From Marivita sp965656765 (GTDB lineage: Bacteria > Pseudomonadota > Alphaproteobacteria > Rhodobacterales > Rhodobacteraceae): a DNA stretch of 64,000 nucleotides. A program made the translations under genes and the position numbers. The DNA is taken from NCBI RefSeq assembly GCF_965656765.1, contig NZ_CBFHLV010000004.1, positions 29,673 through 93,672 on the forward strand, written 5' to 3'. A model generated the notes under the pieces. It was not told where the DNA came from. It saw only the letters and a program-made list of their open reading frames with translations, and searched no databases. This document shows positions 43,446-51,569 of the stretch, piece by piece (the first letter of the stretch is position 1; each line of letters starts with the position of its first letter).

Positions 43446-44447
43446 TTACGCTTCGTCGTAAATCACTTCCAAAGACTCTTGCGGCGCAGCGTTCTTGCCA
43501 CGCATGTCGATGTCTGTTGCCGGAACAAGCGTGTATCCGGCACCGGTCTCGGACCCATCAAACAGTTCAAGCAAACCATCCTGGCTTAGTGGTGCTGGGC
43601 GGACAGGCGGGGCTTCACCAACGTTCAGACCAAGTTCGGCAAACAATGCGCCCCATTGGGACTGGTCTGTGCCGACAATCTGATAGTTTGCGGACTTTTT
43701 GCGCAGGTCATCGTCCTGTGGGATCGACGCCAGAACCGGGATCTTGACCGCTTCGGCAAAAGCTTGCGCCTCGCCCGATCCGTCATCTTTGTTGATGACC
43801 AGACCTGCAACGCCAACATTGCCACCCAGCTTACGGAAATACTCAACCGCCGAGCATACGTTGTTCGCCACATACAGTGATTGAAGATCATTCGACGCAA
43901 CAAGGATCACCTTTTGCGCCATATCGCGCGCAATCGGCAGGCCAAAGCCGCCACAGACAACATCACCCAGGAAGTCGAGCAAGACGTAGTCAAAATCCCA
44001 ATCGTGGAAGCCAAGCTTTTCGAGCAGTTCAAACCCGTGGATGATCCCGCGACCACCACAACCGCGACCCACTTCCGGTCCACCAAGCTCCATCGCGAAG
44101 ACACCACCGCGCTTGAAGCAAACGTCGCCGATCTTCACTTCTTCCCCGGCCAATTTCTTTTTGGTCGAGGTTTCGATGATCGTCGGGCAAGCCTTGCCGC
44201 CAAACAGCAGGCTCGTCGTGTCGGATTTAGGATCACAGCCGATCAGCAAAACGCGCTTGCCTTGCTCGGCCATCATGTGGCTGAGATTGGCGAGCGTGAA
44301 CGATTTACCTATGCCGCCCTTGCCGTAGATCGCGATGATCTGAGTTTTCTTTGTCGCCTCAGCCGGGATGATGTCGGCCAAGTCTTCATTGGCCTCGTCA
44401 CGCAAACGCTGGTCGAAGTCTTTAAGATTTGGAACGTCGTCTTTCAC
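43446..44447 (-). CDS. bchX: Chlorophyllide reductase iron protein BchX
   Basis: BchX is the NifH-like ATPase that delivers electrons to BchYZ. The 333-residue protein has the P-loop YGKGGIGKSF (41-50) and cluster cysteines in RGCGGRGI and DVVCGGFGLP. It starts at a GTG at 44447 that overlaps the bchC stop as GTGA. It resembles BchL but has a longer C-terminal tail. Confidence 0.96.
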   Translation of the reverse strand: MKDDVPNLKDFDQRLRDEANEDLADIIPAEATKKTQIIAIYGKGGIGKSFTLANLSHMMAEQGKRVLLIGCDPKSDTTSLLFGGKACPTIIETSTKKKLAGEEVKIGDVCFKRGGVFAMELGGPEVGRGCGGRGIIHGFELLEKLGFHDWDFDYVLLDFLGDVVCGGFGLPIARDMAQKVILVASNDLQSLYVANNVCSAVEYFRKLGGNVGVAGLVINKDDGSGEAQAFAEAVKIPVLASIPQDDDLRKKSANYQIVGTDQSQWGALFAELGLNVGEAPPVRPAPLSQDGLLELFDGSETGAGYTLVPATDIDMRGKNAAPQESLEVIYDEA

Positions 44448-45385
44448 GAAGGCGTCTCCCAGTTGAGGATCATTTTCAGGCAGGACGGATCTTCAAACGC
44501 GATACGATACGCGTCCGGAGCATCAGCTGCTGCCACTTGGTGTGTGATGAGGCCGTCAAGGCTAAGCGCACCGTTTTCGACCAATGTACGTGTCGCATCG
44601 AGGTCATCGCGCGCCCATTCTGCGGCTACCCGAAACCGTGCTTCTTTCATGAAGGCGGGCGGGAATGCGAATTGAAGCGGCGCGGTATAGAAACCTGCAA
44701 GAACAATCTCGCCACCCTTTGCGATGCGGCCAACGAGATCATTGAGCAAGCCACCATTGCCGCTGGCATCATAAATCGAACGGTAGTCACGACATTCGTC
44801 GGCGTCAGGATGGATCACTTCGTATCCATCAGCACCGGTTGCGCGGGTTGCATCGATTTCCCAGACTGTGGGCGCAGGGGCACCTGCGGCAATTGTTAAC
44901 CGGGCCAACAAACGGCCCAGAACACCGTGTCCGACGATCAGGTCGGGAACCGCTTTATCCAAACCAGCCATCGCATGACGTGCAGTTGCGGCCAAAGCCA
45001 GCAATGACCCTTGTGCACCCAAGCTACGATCAATCCGCGTCACGCGATCTTGCGCTGTAACCAAGCGGCGGGTTGCGCCGCCGAACAGACCAAACACACC
45101 GTCATAGCAATTGGCACCGGGTACAAAGACATGATCGCCCGGCTTGTAACCAGTGTTCGACCCAGCCTCGACAACGTCGCCGGATGCTTCGTATCCGGGG
45201 ATGAGAGGGTAGCCCATACCGGGGAACGGGGGCATGTCGCCTGTCCAGAAAAGCTTTTCTGTTCCGGTAGAAATCCCCGAGTGCGAGATATCGACCACGA
45301 GATCATCGGGACCTGGATCGTTGAGATGCACAGTCTCAATCGCAAGAGTCTTCGGCGCATTCAGCACTACGGCGTTTGTTTGCAT
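44444..45385 (-). CDS. bchC: Bacteriochlorophyllide a dehydrogenase BchC
   Basis: BchC oxidises the C3 hydroxyethyl group to the acetyl group of bacteriochlorophyllide a. The 313-residue medium-chain dehydrogenase-like protein lacks full zinc motifs but shows GVLGRLLARLTIAAGAPAPTVWEID as the nucleotide-binding fold. It begins MQTNAVVLNAPKTLAIETV. Its promoter region contains two PpsR operators (45458-45501). Confidence 0.93.
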   Translation of the reverse strand: MQTNAVVLNAPKTLAIETVHLNDPGPDDLVVDISHSGISTGTEKLFWTGDMPPFPGMGYPLIPGYEASGDVVEAGSNTGYKPGDHVFVPGANCYDGVFGLFGGATRRLVTAQDRVTRIDRSLGAQGSLLALAATARHAMAGLDKAVPDLIVGHGVLGRLLARLTIAAGAPAPTVWEIDATRATGADGYEVIHPDADECRDYRSIYDASGNGGLLNDLVGRIAKGGEIVLAGFYTAPLQFAFPPAFMKEARFRVAAEWARDDLDATRTLVENGALSLDGLITHQVAAADAPDAYRIAFEDPSCLKMILNWETPS

Positions 45386-45457
45386 CCCAACCTCCTGCGG
45401 TTCGGCAACATGAATTCAAAGAATCGAATCCAATGTGTCACCGTGGGTAATCCTTAG

Positions 45458-45475
45458 TGTCAGTTTATTCTTACA
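45458..45475. promoter_or_regulatory. PpsR/CrtJ operator 6 (before bchC)
   Basis: TGTCAGTTTATTCTTACA fits TGT-N12-ACA. A -10-like TAAACT (minus strand, 45467 to 45462) lies inside it, 16 bases from TTGACA in operator 7. Confidence 0.8.
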
Positions 45476-45483
45476 CACTAATC

Positions 45484-45501
45484 TGTCAACTATAATAGAC
45501 A
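45484..45501. promoter_or_regulatory. PpsR/CrtJ operator 7 (before bchC)
   Basis: TGTCAACTATAATAGACA fits TGTc-N10-gACA and its minus-strand complement includes TTGACA (45489 to 45484) as a likely bchC -35 element. Centre distance to operator 6 is 26 bases. Confidence 0.85.
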
Positions 45502-45529
45502 CTTTGACTTGTAAACTCTTCAAGACTGT

Positions 45530-46675
45530 CTAGTTCGCAGATTTCGACGCCATCAAAACAGTTGTCACAAACGGGCGACGAGACCGGAAAGTCTGAATTC
45601 CAGTGAAACCAACGTCTTTGCACAAGTTCGCGATTCTTTTGGCGCTGCGCACAGTACCGGTTTGCATCGCGAGACAGTAAAAGCTGAAATAGACGTCCCC
45701 TGCGATTTCTGGAGTAGCCCCGCCAGACATCGGCTCTGAAACGAGCAACCGCCCACCTTCAGGCAAGGTGTCAAAAACTTTAGACAGTAGGGCAGATACG
45801 GTCTGATCTTCGTGATCATAGAGAACGCGGATCAGCGAAATTGTGTCGGCGCCTGAGGGCAGTGCATCGTCTCGGAATGAACCCGGGACAAAGGTTAGCC
45901 GATCTTTGGCCTGCGATGCCGCAATGCGCTGTTGTGCGTTCACCTCCACAGCCGGAAGATCGAACACTGTTGCGTTCAGATTGGGGTGTTTCAACGCTGC
46001 GGATTCAGCAAAAACACCATAGCCACCACCCACATCCAAGAGGTGTTTGGTCTGGTTGAGATTGACTGTGGCTAGCGTATCCGCCGCAACAATCTCTTGC
46101 GACCGCGCCATCAGATCTGAGTACCGGTTCGATGTTTCCGTATCGGTCGCGTTGTCAGCCCCGAACACATAGGGCCAAAACGCAGCCAATTCGGTATCCA
46201 CCTCTCCGCGTAGCAATGCGACAGGGTCGTTCAAATCCCGATAAAACGCGGCGTGGTGGCGGATCATGTCTTCAAGCCCAGGAACGCCAACCATCGCAGC
46301 ACCTTTGCGAGCGAGGCTGAACCGGCCTTTGCGATCACGCTTGATTAGCTTCATCGCAGTGGCTGCCATCAACAACCGCTCCATCCGATCCGTTGTCATC
46401 ATAGAAACGCGCGCCAGATCGTCTGCGGTTAGGCCACCTTCCATAAGACGGTGCAGAATGCGCAACTCGACCAGTGCAAAAAGAACTTGGGATTTCACAA
46501 AGCCCTGAACGATGTCAAAAAGCTCTGCTCCGTCTTTGGCTGCGGTATTGCGGGTGAGCGGAAAGGCCGATGCCCAGCGCTGAAATCCCGGCTTTGCTAC
46601 CAAACGCATCAGGCGTGTCCGAAGGCCAAGCTTTGGTTGATAGCCAGCTGGCGGGATATCAGTTGCCAGTACCAT
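45530..46675 (-). CDS. crtF: Demethylspheroidene O-methyltransferase (CrtF)
   Basis: CrtF methylates the C1 hydroxyl of the carotenoid end group to give methoxy carotenoids such as spheroidene. The 381-residue SAM-dependent O-methyltransferase has a winged-helix-like N-terminal dimerisation domain and motif I HLLDVGGGYGVFAESAA (about residue 212-228). It starts at an ATG in 46675 that abuts the crtE stop. It is upstream of bchC in the crtEF-bchCXYZ-puf superoperon known from R. capsulatus. Confidence 0.94.
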   Translation of the reverse strand: MVLATDIPPAGYQPKLGLRTRLMRLVAKPGFQRWASAFPLTRNTAAKDGAELFDIVQGFVKSQVLFALVELRILHRLMEGGLTADDLARVSMMTTDRMERLLMAATAMKLIKRDRKGRFSLARKGAAMVGVPGLEDMIRHHAAFYRDLNDPVALLRGEVDTELAAFWPYVFGADNATDTETSNRYSDLMARSQEIVAADTLATVNLNQTKHLLDVGGGYGVFAESAALKHPNLNATVFDLPAVEVNAQQRIAASQAKDRLTFVPGSFRDDALPSGADTISLIRVLYDHEDQTVSALLSKVFDTLPEGGRLLVSEPMSGGATPEIAGDVYFSFYCLAMQTGTVRSAKRIANLCKDVGFTGIQTFRSRRPFVTTVLMASKSAN

Positions 46676-47550
46676 CAGATGACTTTGGTCGATCTAGCCT
46701 TAACAACAGGCATGATCGCTTCGGATTGAAGCCGCACCATTTCGGCAAGCTTAGCCTCACCCGGGCAAGACGGGATCGATGCAATTGCGCCACCCAAAAT
46801 GTCCTTCAATCGCTTAGTTGCACCATCAATACCAAGGGCGAGAACGGCGTTTGGCCGGCCATGAACTTCGTCCTGACCAGCAGGCTTGCCCAATGTCTCA
46901 GCATCGTACAACGCGTCCCGCAAATCGTCGGCAACTTGAAATGCCTCTCCTATGCGGGCGCCCAGTTCAAACCACGGCTCTTCGTCCTGTCCTGCTGCAA
47001 TCGCACCCATTTGGGTGGCAGCAATGAACAATGCGCCCGTTTTGGACTTGTGATAGGCAGACAGATCAATCTTTGCCTCACTCTCCCATCCCTGCCCCGC
47101 GCAGATGCCATGCGGCATTCCCGATTGGCGCGTCAGCGTTCGGATCAATCGAACAGCCCGGTCCGGTGAATGCTCTGCCGCCATGGCAAGCACTTCAAAA
47201 GCGAGAATGATAAGGGAATCGCCTGTAAGCACCGCAAGGGGTTCGGAATAGGCACGATGCACGGACGGCTTGCCACGGCGAATATCGGCGTCGTCGAAAC
47301 AAGGCAGATCGTCATGCACGAGGCTCGCGCAATGTATCAACTCAAGCGCAGCAGCAGCGGCATCAGCCATCTTGGGCGAATCATCACTACAGGCCATTGC
47401 CACCGACATCAGAATCGTCGGACGGATTCGCGCGCCACCCGGCGTACAGGCGTAATGCAAAGCGTCCTTGAGCTTGGCAGGCGGTGTCCCGCCCTGTCCG
47501 ATGCGAATTGCCGCCTCAACAGCAGAATTAATTCGGGTCTGAAGTCCCAT
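46675..47550 (-). CDS. crtE: Geranylgeranyl diphosphate synthase
   Basis: CrtE condenses farnesyl-type substrates with isopentenyl diphosphate to C20 geranylgeranyl diphosphate, shared by carotenoid and bacteriochlorophyll tail synthesis. The 291-residue protein shows the aspartate-rich first motif DDLPCFDD and the second VADDLRDALYD, and PTVSV-type GGARIRPT. It heads this gene train; its promoter region with PpsR operators is shared with crtD. Confidence 0.95.
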   Translation of the reverse strand: MGLQTRINSAVEAAIRIGQGGTPPAKLKDALHYACTPGGARIRPTILMSVAMACSDDSPKMADAAAAALELIHCASLVHDDLPCFDDADIRRGKPSVHRAYSEPLAVLTGDSLIILAFEVLAMAAEHSPDRAVRLIRTLTRQSGMPHGICAGQGWESEAKIDLSAYHKSKTGALFIAATQMGAIAAGQDEEPWFELGARIGEAFQVADDLRDALYDAETLGKPAGQDEVHGRPNAVLALGIDGATKRLKDILGGAIASIPSCPGEAKLAEMVRLQSEAIMPVVKARSTKVI

Positions 47551-47574
47551 CGAACGCTCCTAAAAACATTGTGT

Positions 47575-47592
47575 TGTCATCTTGAACTGACA
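47575..47592. promoter_or_regulatory. PpsR/CrtJ operator 8 (crtE/crtD)
   Basis: TGTCATCTTGAACTGACA is a full TGTc-N10-gACA palindrome, 25 bases upstream of the crtE ATG. Confidence 0.85.
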
Positions 47593-47598
47593 CACTAG

Positions 47599-47616
47599 TG
47601 TAAACCATACTGGACA
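47599..47616. promoter_or_regulatory. PpsR/CrtJ operator 9 (crtE/crtD)
   Basis: TGTAAACCATACTGGACA fits TGT-N12-ACA, 24 bases from operator 8 and 27 bases before the crtD ATG, so one pair could control both divergent genes. Confidence 0.8.
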
Positions 47617-47642
47617 CTTGGTGAAAGCGAGTCAACAATTCG

Positions 47643-49217
47643 ATGATGAAAAAGCCGCGGCACAACGCAGGACGCGTCATTGTTATTGGTGCGGGGATCG
47701 GTGGATTGGCAACAGCGCTGCCCCTGGTCCATCGCGGGTTCGATGTGACCGTTCTCGAACGGCACGCCGTGCCCGGCGGCAAGATGCGTCAGGTAAACGG
47801 CGTAGATGCCGGACCAACCGTCCTGACGATGCTTGGTGTGTTTGAGTCGTTATTCGCCGACGTGGGCGAAGTGCTTTCGGATCATGTGACGCTCATCCCA
47901 CAAGATATCCTTGCCCGTCACTGGTGGCCAGACAGTGGTCCACTTGATCTGTTTCCAGATCGGGACCGCAGTGCTGACGCTATCGGTGCCTTTGCCGGGT
48001 CCACATCAAAAACAGAATTTCTTCGCTTTGCAGATCGGGCTGCCCGTTTGTTTGACGGATTCCACGATCCGATGATGCTTCAGGCTGAACCATCGTTAGG
48101 GACATTGACCACGCATGTGATGAAAAACCCATCTCTGATCCGCGACATGGGGGTTGGTCAGACCTTAAAACGCCTGCTTTCAAACAGCTTTACCGACCCA
48201 CGTTTGCGCCAGTTATTTGGACGTTATGCCACTTATGTCGGCGGGTCTCCTGATCGGTCCCCTGCCCTTTTATCCTTGATCTGGGACGCCGAAGCGCGCG
48301 GTGTCTGGTGTGTCAAAGGCGGAATGAGCAATCTGGCCAAAGCGATCGCCAAACTCTTTGAGGCCAAAGGCGGCAAGGTGAAAACCCATGCTACCGTCAA
48401 AAAGATCAACACGGCCTTTGGCGGCGTGTCCGGCGTAACGCTGGCATCAGGCGAAACACTTTATGCCGACCACATCGTCTTCAACGGAGATCCACGTGCC
48501 CTTGCCCTAGGCCTTTTGGGCGAGGCCCCATCAAAGACCGCAACAATCACCAAAAAGCGCGCGCGCAGTCACTCAGCCAATGTCTGGAGCTTTCAGGCGA
48601 CACCTTCGAACATACCGCTTGTCCATCACAATGTCTTCTTTTGTGACCCGTCTAAGAACGAATTCGCAGAGATCGAACGCGGCTACATCCCGTCCGACCC
48701 AACACTTTACGTCTGCGCCGAAGATCGTGGGCAAGACATGCCACAGCCAAAAACTGAGCGCTTTGAAATCATCATGAATACTCCGCCCCTGACCCAGCGC
48801 GCGGCACAGCCCGAGGACTACGAATTATGTCACACACGGACCTTTCCCCCTCTTCGCCACTTTGGTCTGAGCTTCTCACCGGAACCGGGGCCGGACAGTC
48901 TGACGACGGCGAAGGGCTTCGACGCTCTCTTTCCCGGAAGCGCCGGTTCGCTGTACGGGCAGACCCCGCACGGGATGACAGCCGCCTTGGAACGGCCGAC
49001 AGCGCGAACCAAGATCAAGGGACTATATCTGGCGGGCGGAGGAACGCATCCGGGAGCGGGCGTCCCAATGGCGGCGCTCTCCGGCCGGCACGCGGCCGAG
49101 GCGATTGTGAAGGACCAAACTTCAACCTCAAAGTCCCGGAAAACGGTTACGCGTGGTGGTACGTTGACGGGATCAGCAGCGACGGCAAGCGCGCTGTCTC
49201 GGTCATCGGGTTCATAG
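47643..49217 (+). CDS. crtD: Hydroxycarotenoid 3,4-desaturase (CrtD)
   Basis: CrtD introduces the C3-C4 double bond of hydroxy/methoxy carotenoids. The 524-residue flavoprotein has the FAD-binding VIVIGAGIGGLATALPLVHRG (about residue 12-32) and the C-terminal GLYLAGGGTHPGAGVPMAAL segment. The natural family end is near AAEAIVKD; the last 33 residues read over crtC in another frame and look non-homologous. The ATG at 47643 was kept, although the ATG at 47646 is equally possible. Confidence 0.93.
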   Translation: MMKKPRHNAGRVIVIGAGIGGLATALPLVHRGFDVTVLERHAVPGGKMRQVNGVDAGPTVLTMLGVFESLFADVGEVLSDHVTLIPQDILARHWWPDSGPLDLFPDRDRSADAIGAFAGSTSKTEFLRFADRAARLFDGFHDPMMLQAEPSLGTLTTHVMKNPSLIRDMGVGQTLKRLLSNSFTDPRLRQLFGRYATYVGGSPDRSPALLSLIWDAEARGVWCVKGGMSNLAKAIAKLFEAKGGKVKTHATVKKINTAFGGVSGVTLASGETLYADHIVFNGDPRALALGLLGEAPSKTATITKKRARSHSANVWSFQATPSNIPLVHHNVFFCDPSKNEFAEIERGYIPSDPTLYVCAEDRGQDMPQPKTERFEIIMNTPPLTQRAAQPEDYELCHTRTFPPLRHFGLSFSPEPGPDSLTTAKGFDALFPGSAGSLYGQTPHGMTAALERPTARTKIKGLYLAGGGTHPGAGVPMAALSGRHAAEAIVKDQTSTSKSRKTVTRGGTLTGSAATASALSRSSGS

Positions 49218-50044
49218 GATCGGTCTTTTCCCCATGGTATCGATGGTCTGGCCGCAAGAATCCCGAAAACCATGTCTGCATCAACGTCGCGACCTATGGC
49301 CCCGGTGGCCGATTCACCATGACTGATCGCGGAACCTCTGCCCTGCGCCAAACCGCCGATACGTTCACTGTTGGTCCGTCGTCGATGCGATGGGAAAACG
49401 GGCAGCTGGTAATAGACGTGAATGAAATATCTGGCCCACCACTGATCAGCCGCGTAAGGGGCACAATTACTGTCACGCCCAGCGCGATCACAAATGTCGA
49501 ACTCCCCCTGACCGAAGATGGCGCACATATCTGGCGGCCCTTCGGGCCCGTGTCGGATATCAAAGTCGACCTTGATGCGCCTGGGTGGCAGTGGGACGGA
49601 CATGGTTATTTCGATGCCAATTTTGGCACGCGCGCATTGGAAGAAGACTTCTCATACTGGACTTGGGGCCGTTACCCCGCAGCGGGCGGAAGCACCTGTT
49701 TCTATGACGCGACGCGCCTTGATGGGTCTGAGCTTGGTTCAGGGTTTCACTTTGAGCCCGATGGCACGGCGTCGGAGATTGATCTTCCACCACAACTTGA
49801 ATTCAAGCGGTCGCTTTGGGCCGTGCGCCGCGAAACCCGGGGCGACTACGGGTTTCGGCCAAAACAAGTAATGAACATGCTGGATGCCCCATTCTATTCT
49901 CGGTCGATGGTGGAAACCCGGTTAAACGGCGAAAAGACGGTCGGCGTTCACGAGGCGCTTGATCTGACGCGGTTCAGATCACCATTGCTCAAACCGATGC
50001 TGGCCGTACGTGTGCCACGCCGCAAAAACTGGACCTTCGATTAA
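48827..50044 (+). CDS. crtC: Carotenoid 1,2-hydratase (CrtC), start unclear
   Basis: CrtC adds water to the carotenoid end group. The conserved part runs from about 49115 (PNFNLKVPENGYAWWYVDG) through GSVFSPWYRWSG to the end and is typical of CrtC, including MTDRGTSALRQ and YFDANFGTRALEEDFSYW. The frame is open back to the ATG at 48827, but the first 97 codons lie over crtD in another frame and look non-homologous. No ATG, GTG or TTG occurs in frame between 48827 and 49319; 49319 is too late as it would remove the conserved start. True start may be non-canonical, from frameshifting, or hidden by a sequence error. The stop overlaps that of tspO. Confidence 0.85.
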   Translation: MSHTDLSPSSPLWSELLTGTGAGQSDDGEGLRRSLSRKRRFAVRADPARDDSRLGTADSANQDQGTISGGRRNASGSGRPNGGALRPARGRGDCEGPNFNLKVPENGYAWWYVDGISSDGKRAVSVIGFIGSVFSPWYRWSGRKNPENHVCINVATYGPGGRFTMTDRGTSALRQTADTFTVGPSSMRWENGQLVIDVNEISGPPLISRVRGTITVTPSAITNVELPLTEDGAHIWRPFGPVSDIKVDLDAPGWQWDGHGYFDANFGTRALEEDFSYWTWGRYPAAGGSTCFYDATRLDGSELGSGFHFEPDGTASEIDLPPQLEFKRSLWAVRRETRGDYGFRPKQVMNMLDAPFYSRSMVETRLNGEKTVGVHEALDLTRFRSPLLKPMLAVRVPRRKNWTFD

Positions 50045-50523
50045 GAAACCGGCGCGCCTGCTTGCTTTGCTTCATCAGGGTTCAAACGCCAGACACTTGC
50101 ATTCAGCGCACCGGCGATGGACACCCAAACCAGGTAAGGAACGAAAAGCAATCCTGCAATCGTGTCGACTTGCCAAAGCGCCCACATCGTTGCCGCCACT
50201 GATAGCCAAAGCGCCGACAATACAACCATGCCTAGCTTGATCCGCTTCAATCCGAAAAAGACCGGGGTCCACAGGCCGTTCAACGCAACCTGCAAAGACC
50301 AGAACGCCATGGCGATGCCGTTATCGGGCAACAAAGCAACTCGTGCCCCTGCCGTAGCCATACAGATATAGAGGCTCGTCCAGACAACCGGAAACAGCCA
50401 ATCAGGCGGTGTCCAGGATGGCTTGTTCAGATTACGATACCAAGGCCCTGGTGAGAACAAACCACCAGTTGACCCTGCTGCGATACATGCAGCCAGAAAG
50501 ATCGTGAACAAAAGCCAGAACAT
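50041..50523 (-). CDS. tspO: Tryptophan-rich sensory protein TspO
   Basis: TspO (also CrtK) is a five-helix outer-membrane or envelope tetrapyrrole-binding protein. In R. sphaeroides it negatively modulates photosynthesis genes in response to oxygen. The 160-residue protein has the family PSWTPPDWLFPVVW motif and a tryptophan-rich ALNGLWTPVFFGL helix. It forms a unit with crtI and crtB on the minus strand and overlaps crtC at the stop. Confidence 0.94.
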   Translation of the reverse strand: MFWLLFTIFLAACIAAGSTGGLFSPGPWYRNLNKPSWTPPDWLFPVVWTSLYICMATAGARVALLPDNGIAMAFWSLQVALNGLWTPVFFGLKRIKLGMVVLSALWLSVAATMWALWQVDTIAGLLFVPYLVWVSIAGALNASVWRLNPDEAKQAGAPVS

Positions 50524-50528
50524 TTAAA

Positions 50529-51569
50529 TCAAGTAAGCCGACCTTCTGCTCCATTCAAGGCGTCACGCTGTTCTCTCTCGCACTGCGCCACTTGTGACAA
50601 CGCTTCGAATATCGCATCCGACCGCGATCTACGCTCATTTTGACGCCCTGCGGCCTGAACCAGGAATTCAGTTTCCGGCAAGCTTTTGGCATAAAGCACA
50701 GCGGATTTTGGCATAACAGTTGTCATCGCAGCACGCGCCGCTGATATCGCCAACCAGCCGATTTTCTGTGGTTTAGATGTATGAGCACGCGACGAAATAG
50801 AATCGTACCCGCCACGCTGCACCTGACCGCCGATCCCGGCGTAGATAAACCGCGCTGCGTAAATGCCCGGCCGTGATGACACTGGTAGTGCTGCAACGCC
50901 CGCTTCGGATCGCATGTACAGACGATTCGCTTGCATCACCAAACGGCGCGTCATTTGCCGAATGGCTTTTGTCGGCTTCGGGTCCGCAAGGAAGCGATCC
51001 GCACTCAGGCCTGCTTCGTCCAGCCACTCCAGCGGCAGATAGATACGACCTTCCAGCGCGTCCTCACCGATATCGCGCGCGATGTTGGTAAGTTGCATCG
51101 CAACTCCAAGATCACACGCCCGCGCCAAGGCATTAGGATCACGAACGCGCATCAGAACGCACATCATGACGCCAACTGCAGACGCCACACGCGCGGAATA
51201 GTCAAAAAGCCCAGACAGGGTTTCGTATTTCCGCCCCATCGCATCCCATGCCAAACCCTCCAACAACGCATCCGGCAAGGCACGCGGCATATCGAATTCC
51301 TCAACGACACGCGCAAAGGCCCGATCTGGTGCCGCATTGTCCGGCCGTCCGTCGTAGATACGCTCCAGTCGATCCTGAAGCCGCAAAACCGCTGCGGCCT
51401 TTTCCTGCTGCAGATCGACGGCATCGTCCGCCAATCGGCAGAAGGCATATAAGGCAAGCGACGGATCACGCACGGCCGCAGGCAAAACACGTGACGCCAT
51501 GTGAAAGGATAGTGACCCATGCCGAATGGCTTCTCGGCAGGCCTCCATATCGCTCTCGCGGCAGGTCAT
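50529..51569 (-). CDS. crtB: Phytoene synthase
   Basis: CrtB joins two geranylgeranyl diphosphates to phytoene. The 346-residue protein has the two aspartate-rich motifs DDAVD and DIGEDALEGRIYLP, and FYYTSR-type active site blocks. The ATG at 51569 overlaps the crtI stop as ATGA; Met codon MEACREAIR lies 7 residues later. Standard crtI-crtB order. Confidence 0.95.
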   Translation of the reverse strand: MTCRESDMEACREAIRHGSLSFHMASRVLPAAVRDPSLALYAFCRLADDAVDLQQEKAAAVLRLQDRLERIYDGRPDNAAPDRAFARVVEEFDMPRALPDALLEGLAWDAMGRKYETLSGLFDYSARVASAVGVMMCVLMRVRDPNALARACDLGVAMQLTNIARDIGEDALEGRIYLPLEWLDEAGLSADRFLADPKPTKAIRQMTRRLVMQANRLYMRSEAGVAALPVSSRPGIYAARFIYAGIGGQVQRGGYDSISSRAHTSKPQKIGWLAISAARAAMTTVMPKSAVLYAKSLPETEFLVQAAGRQNERRSRSDAIFEALSQVAQCEREQRDALNGAEGRLT

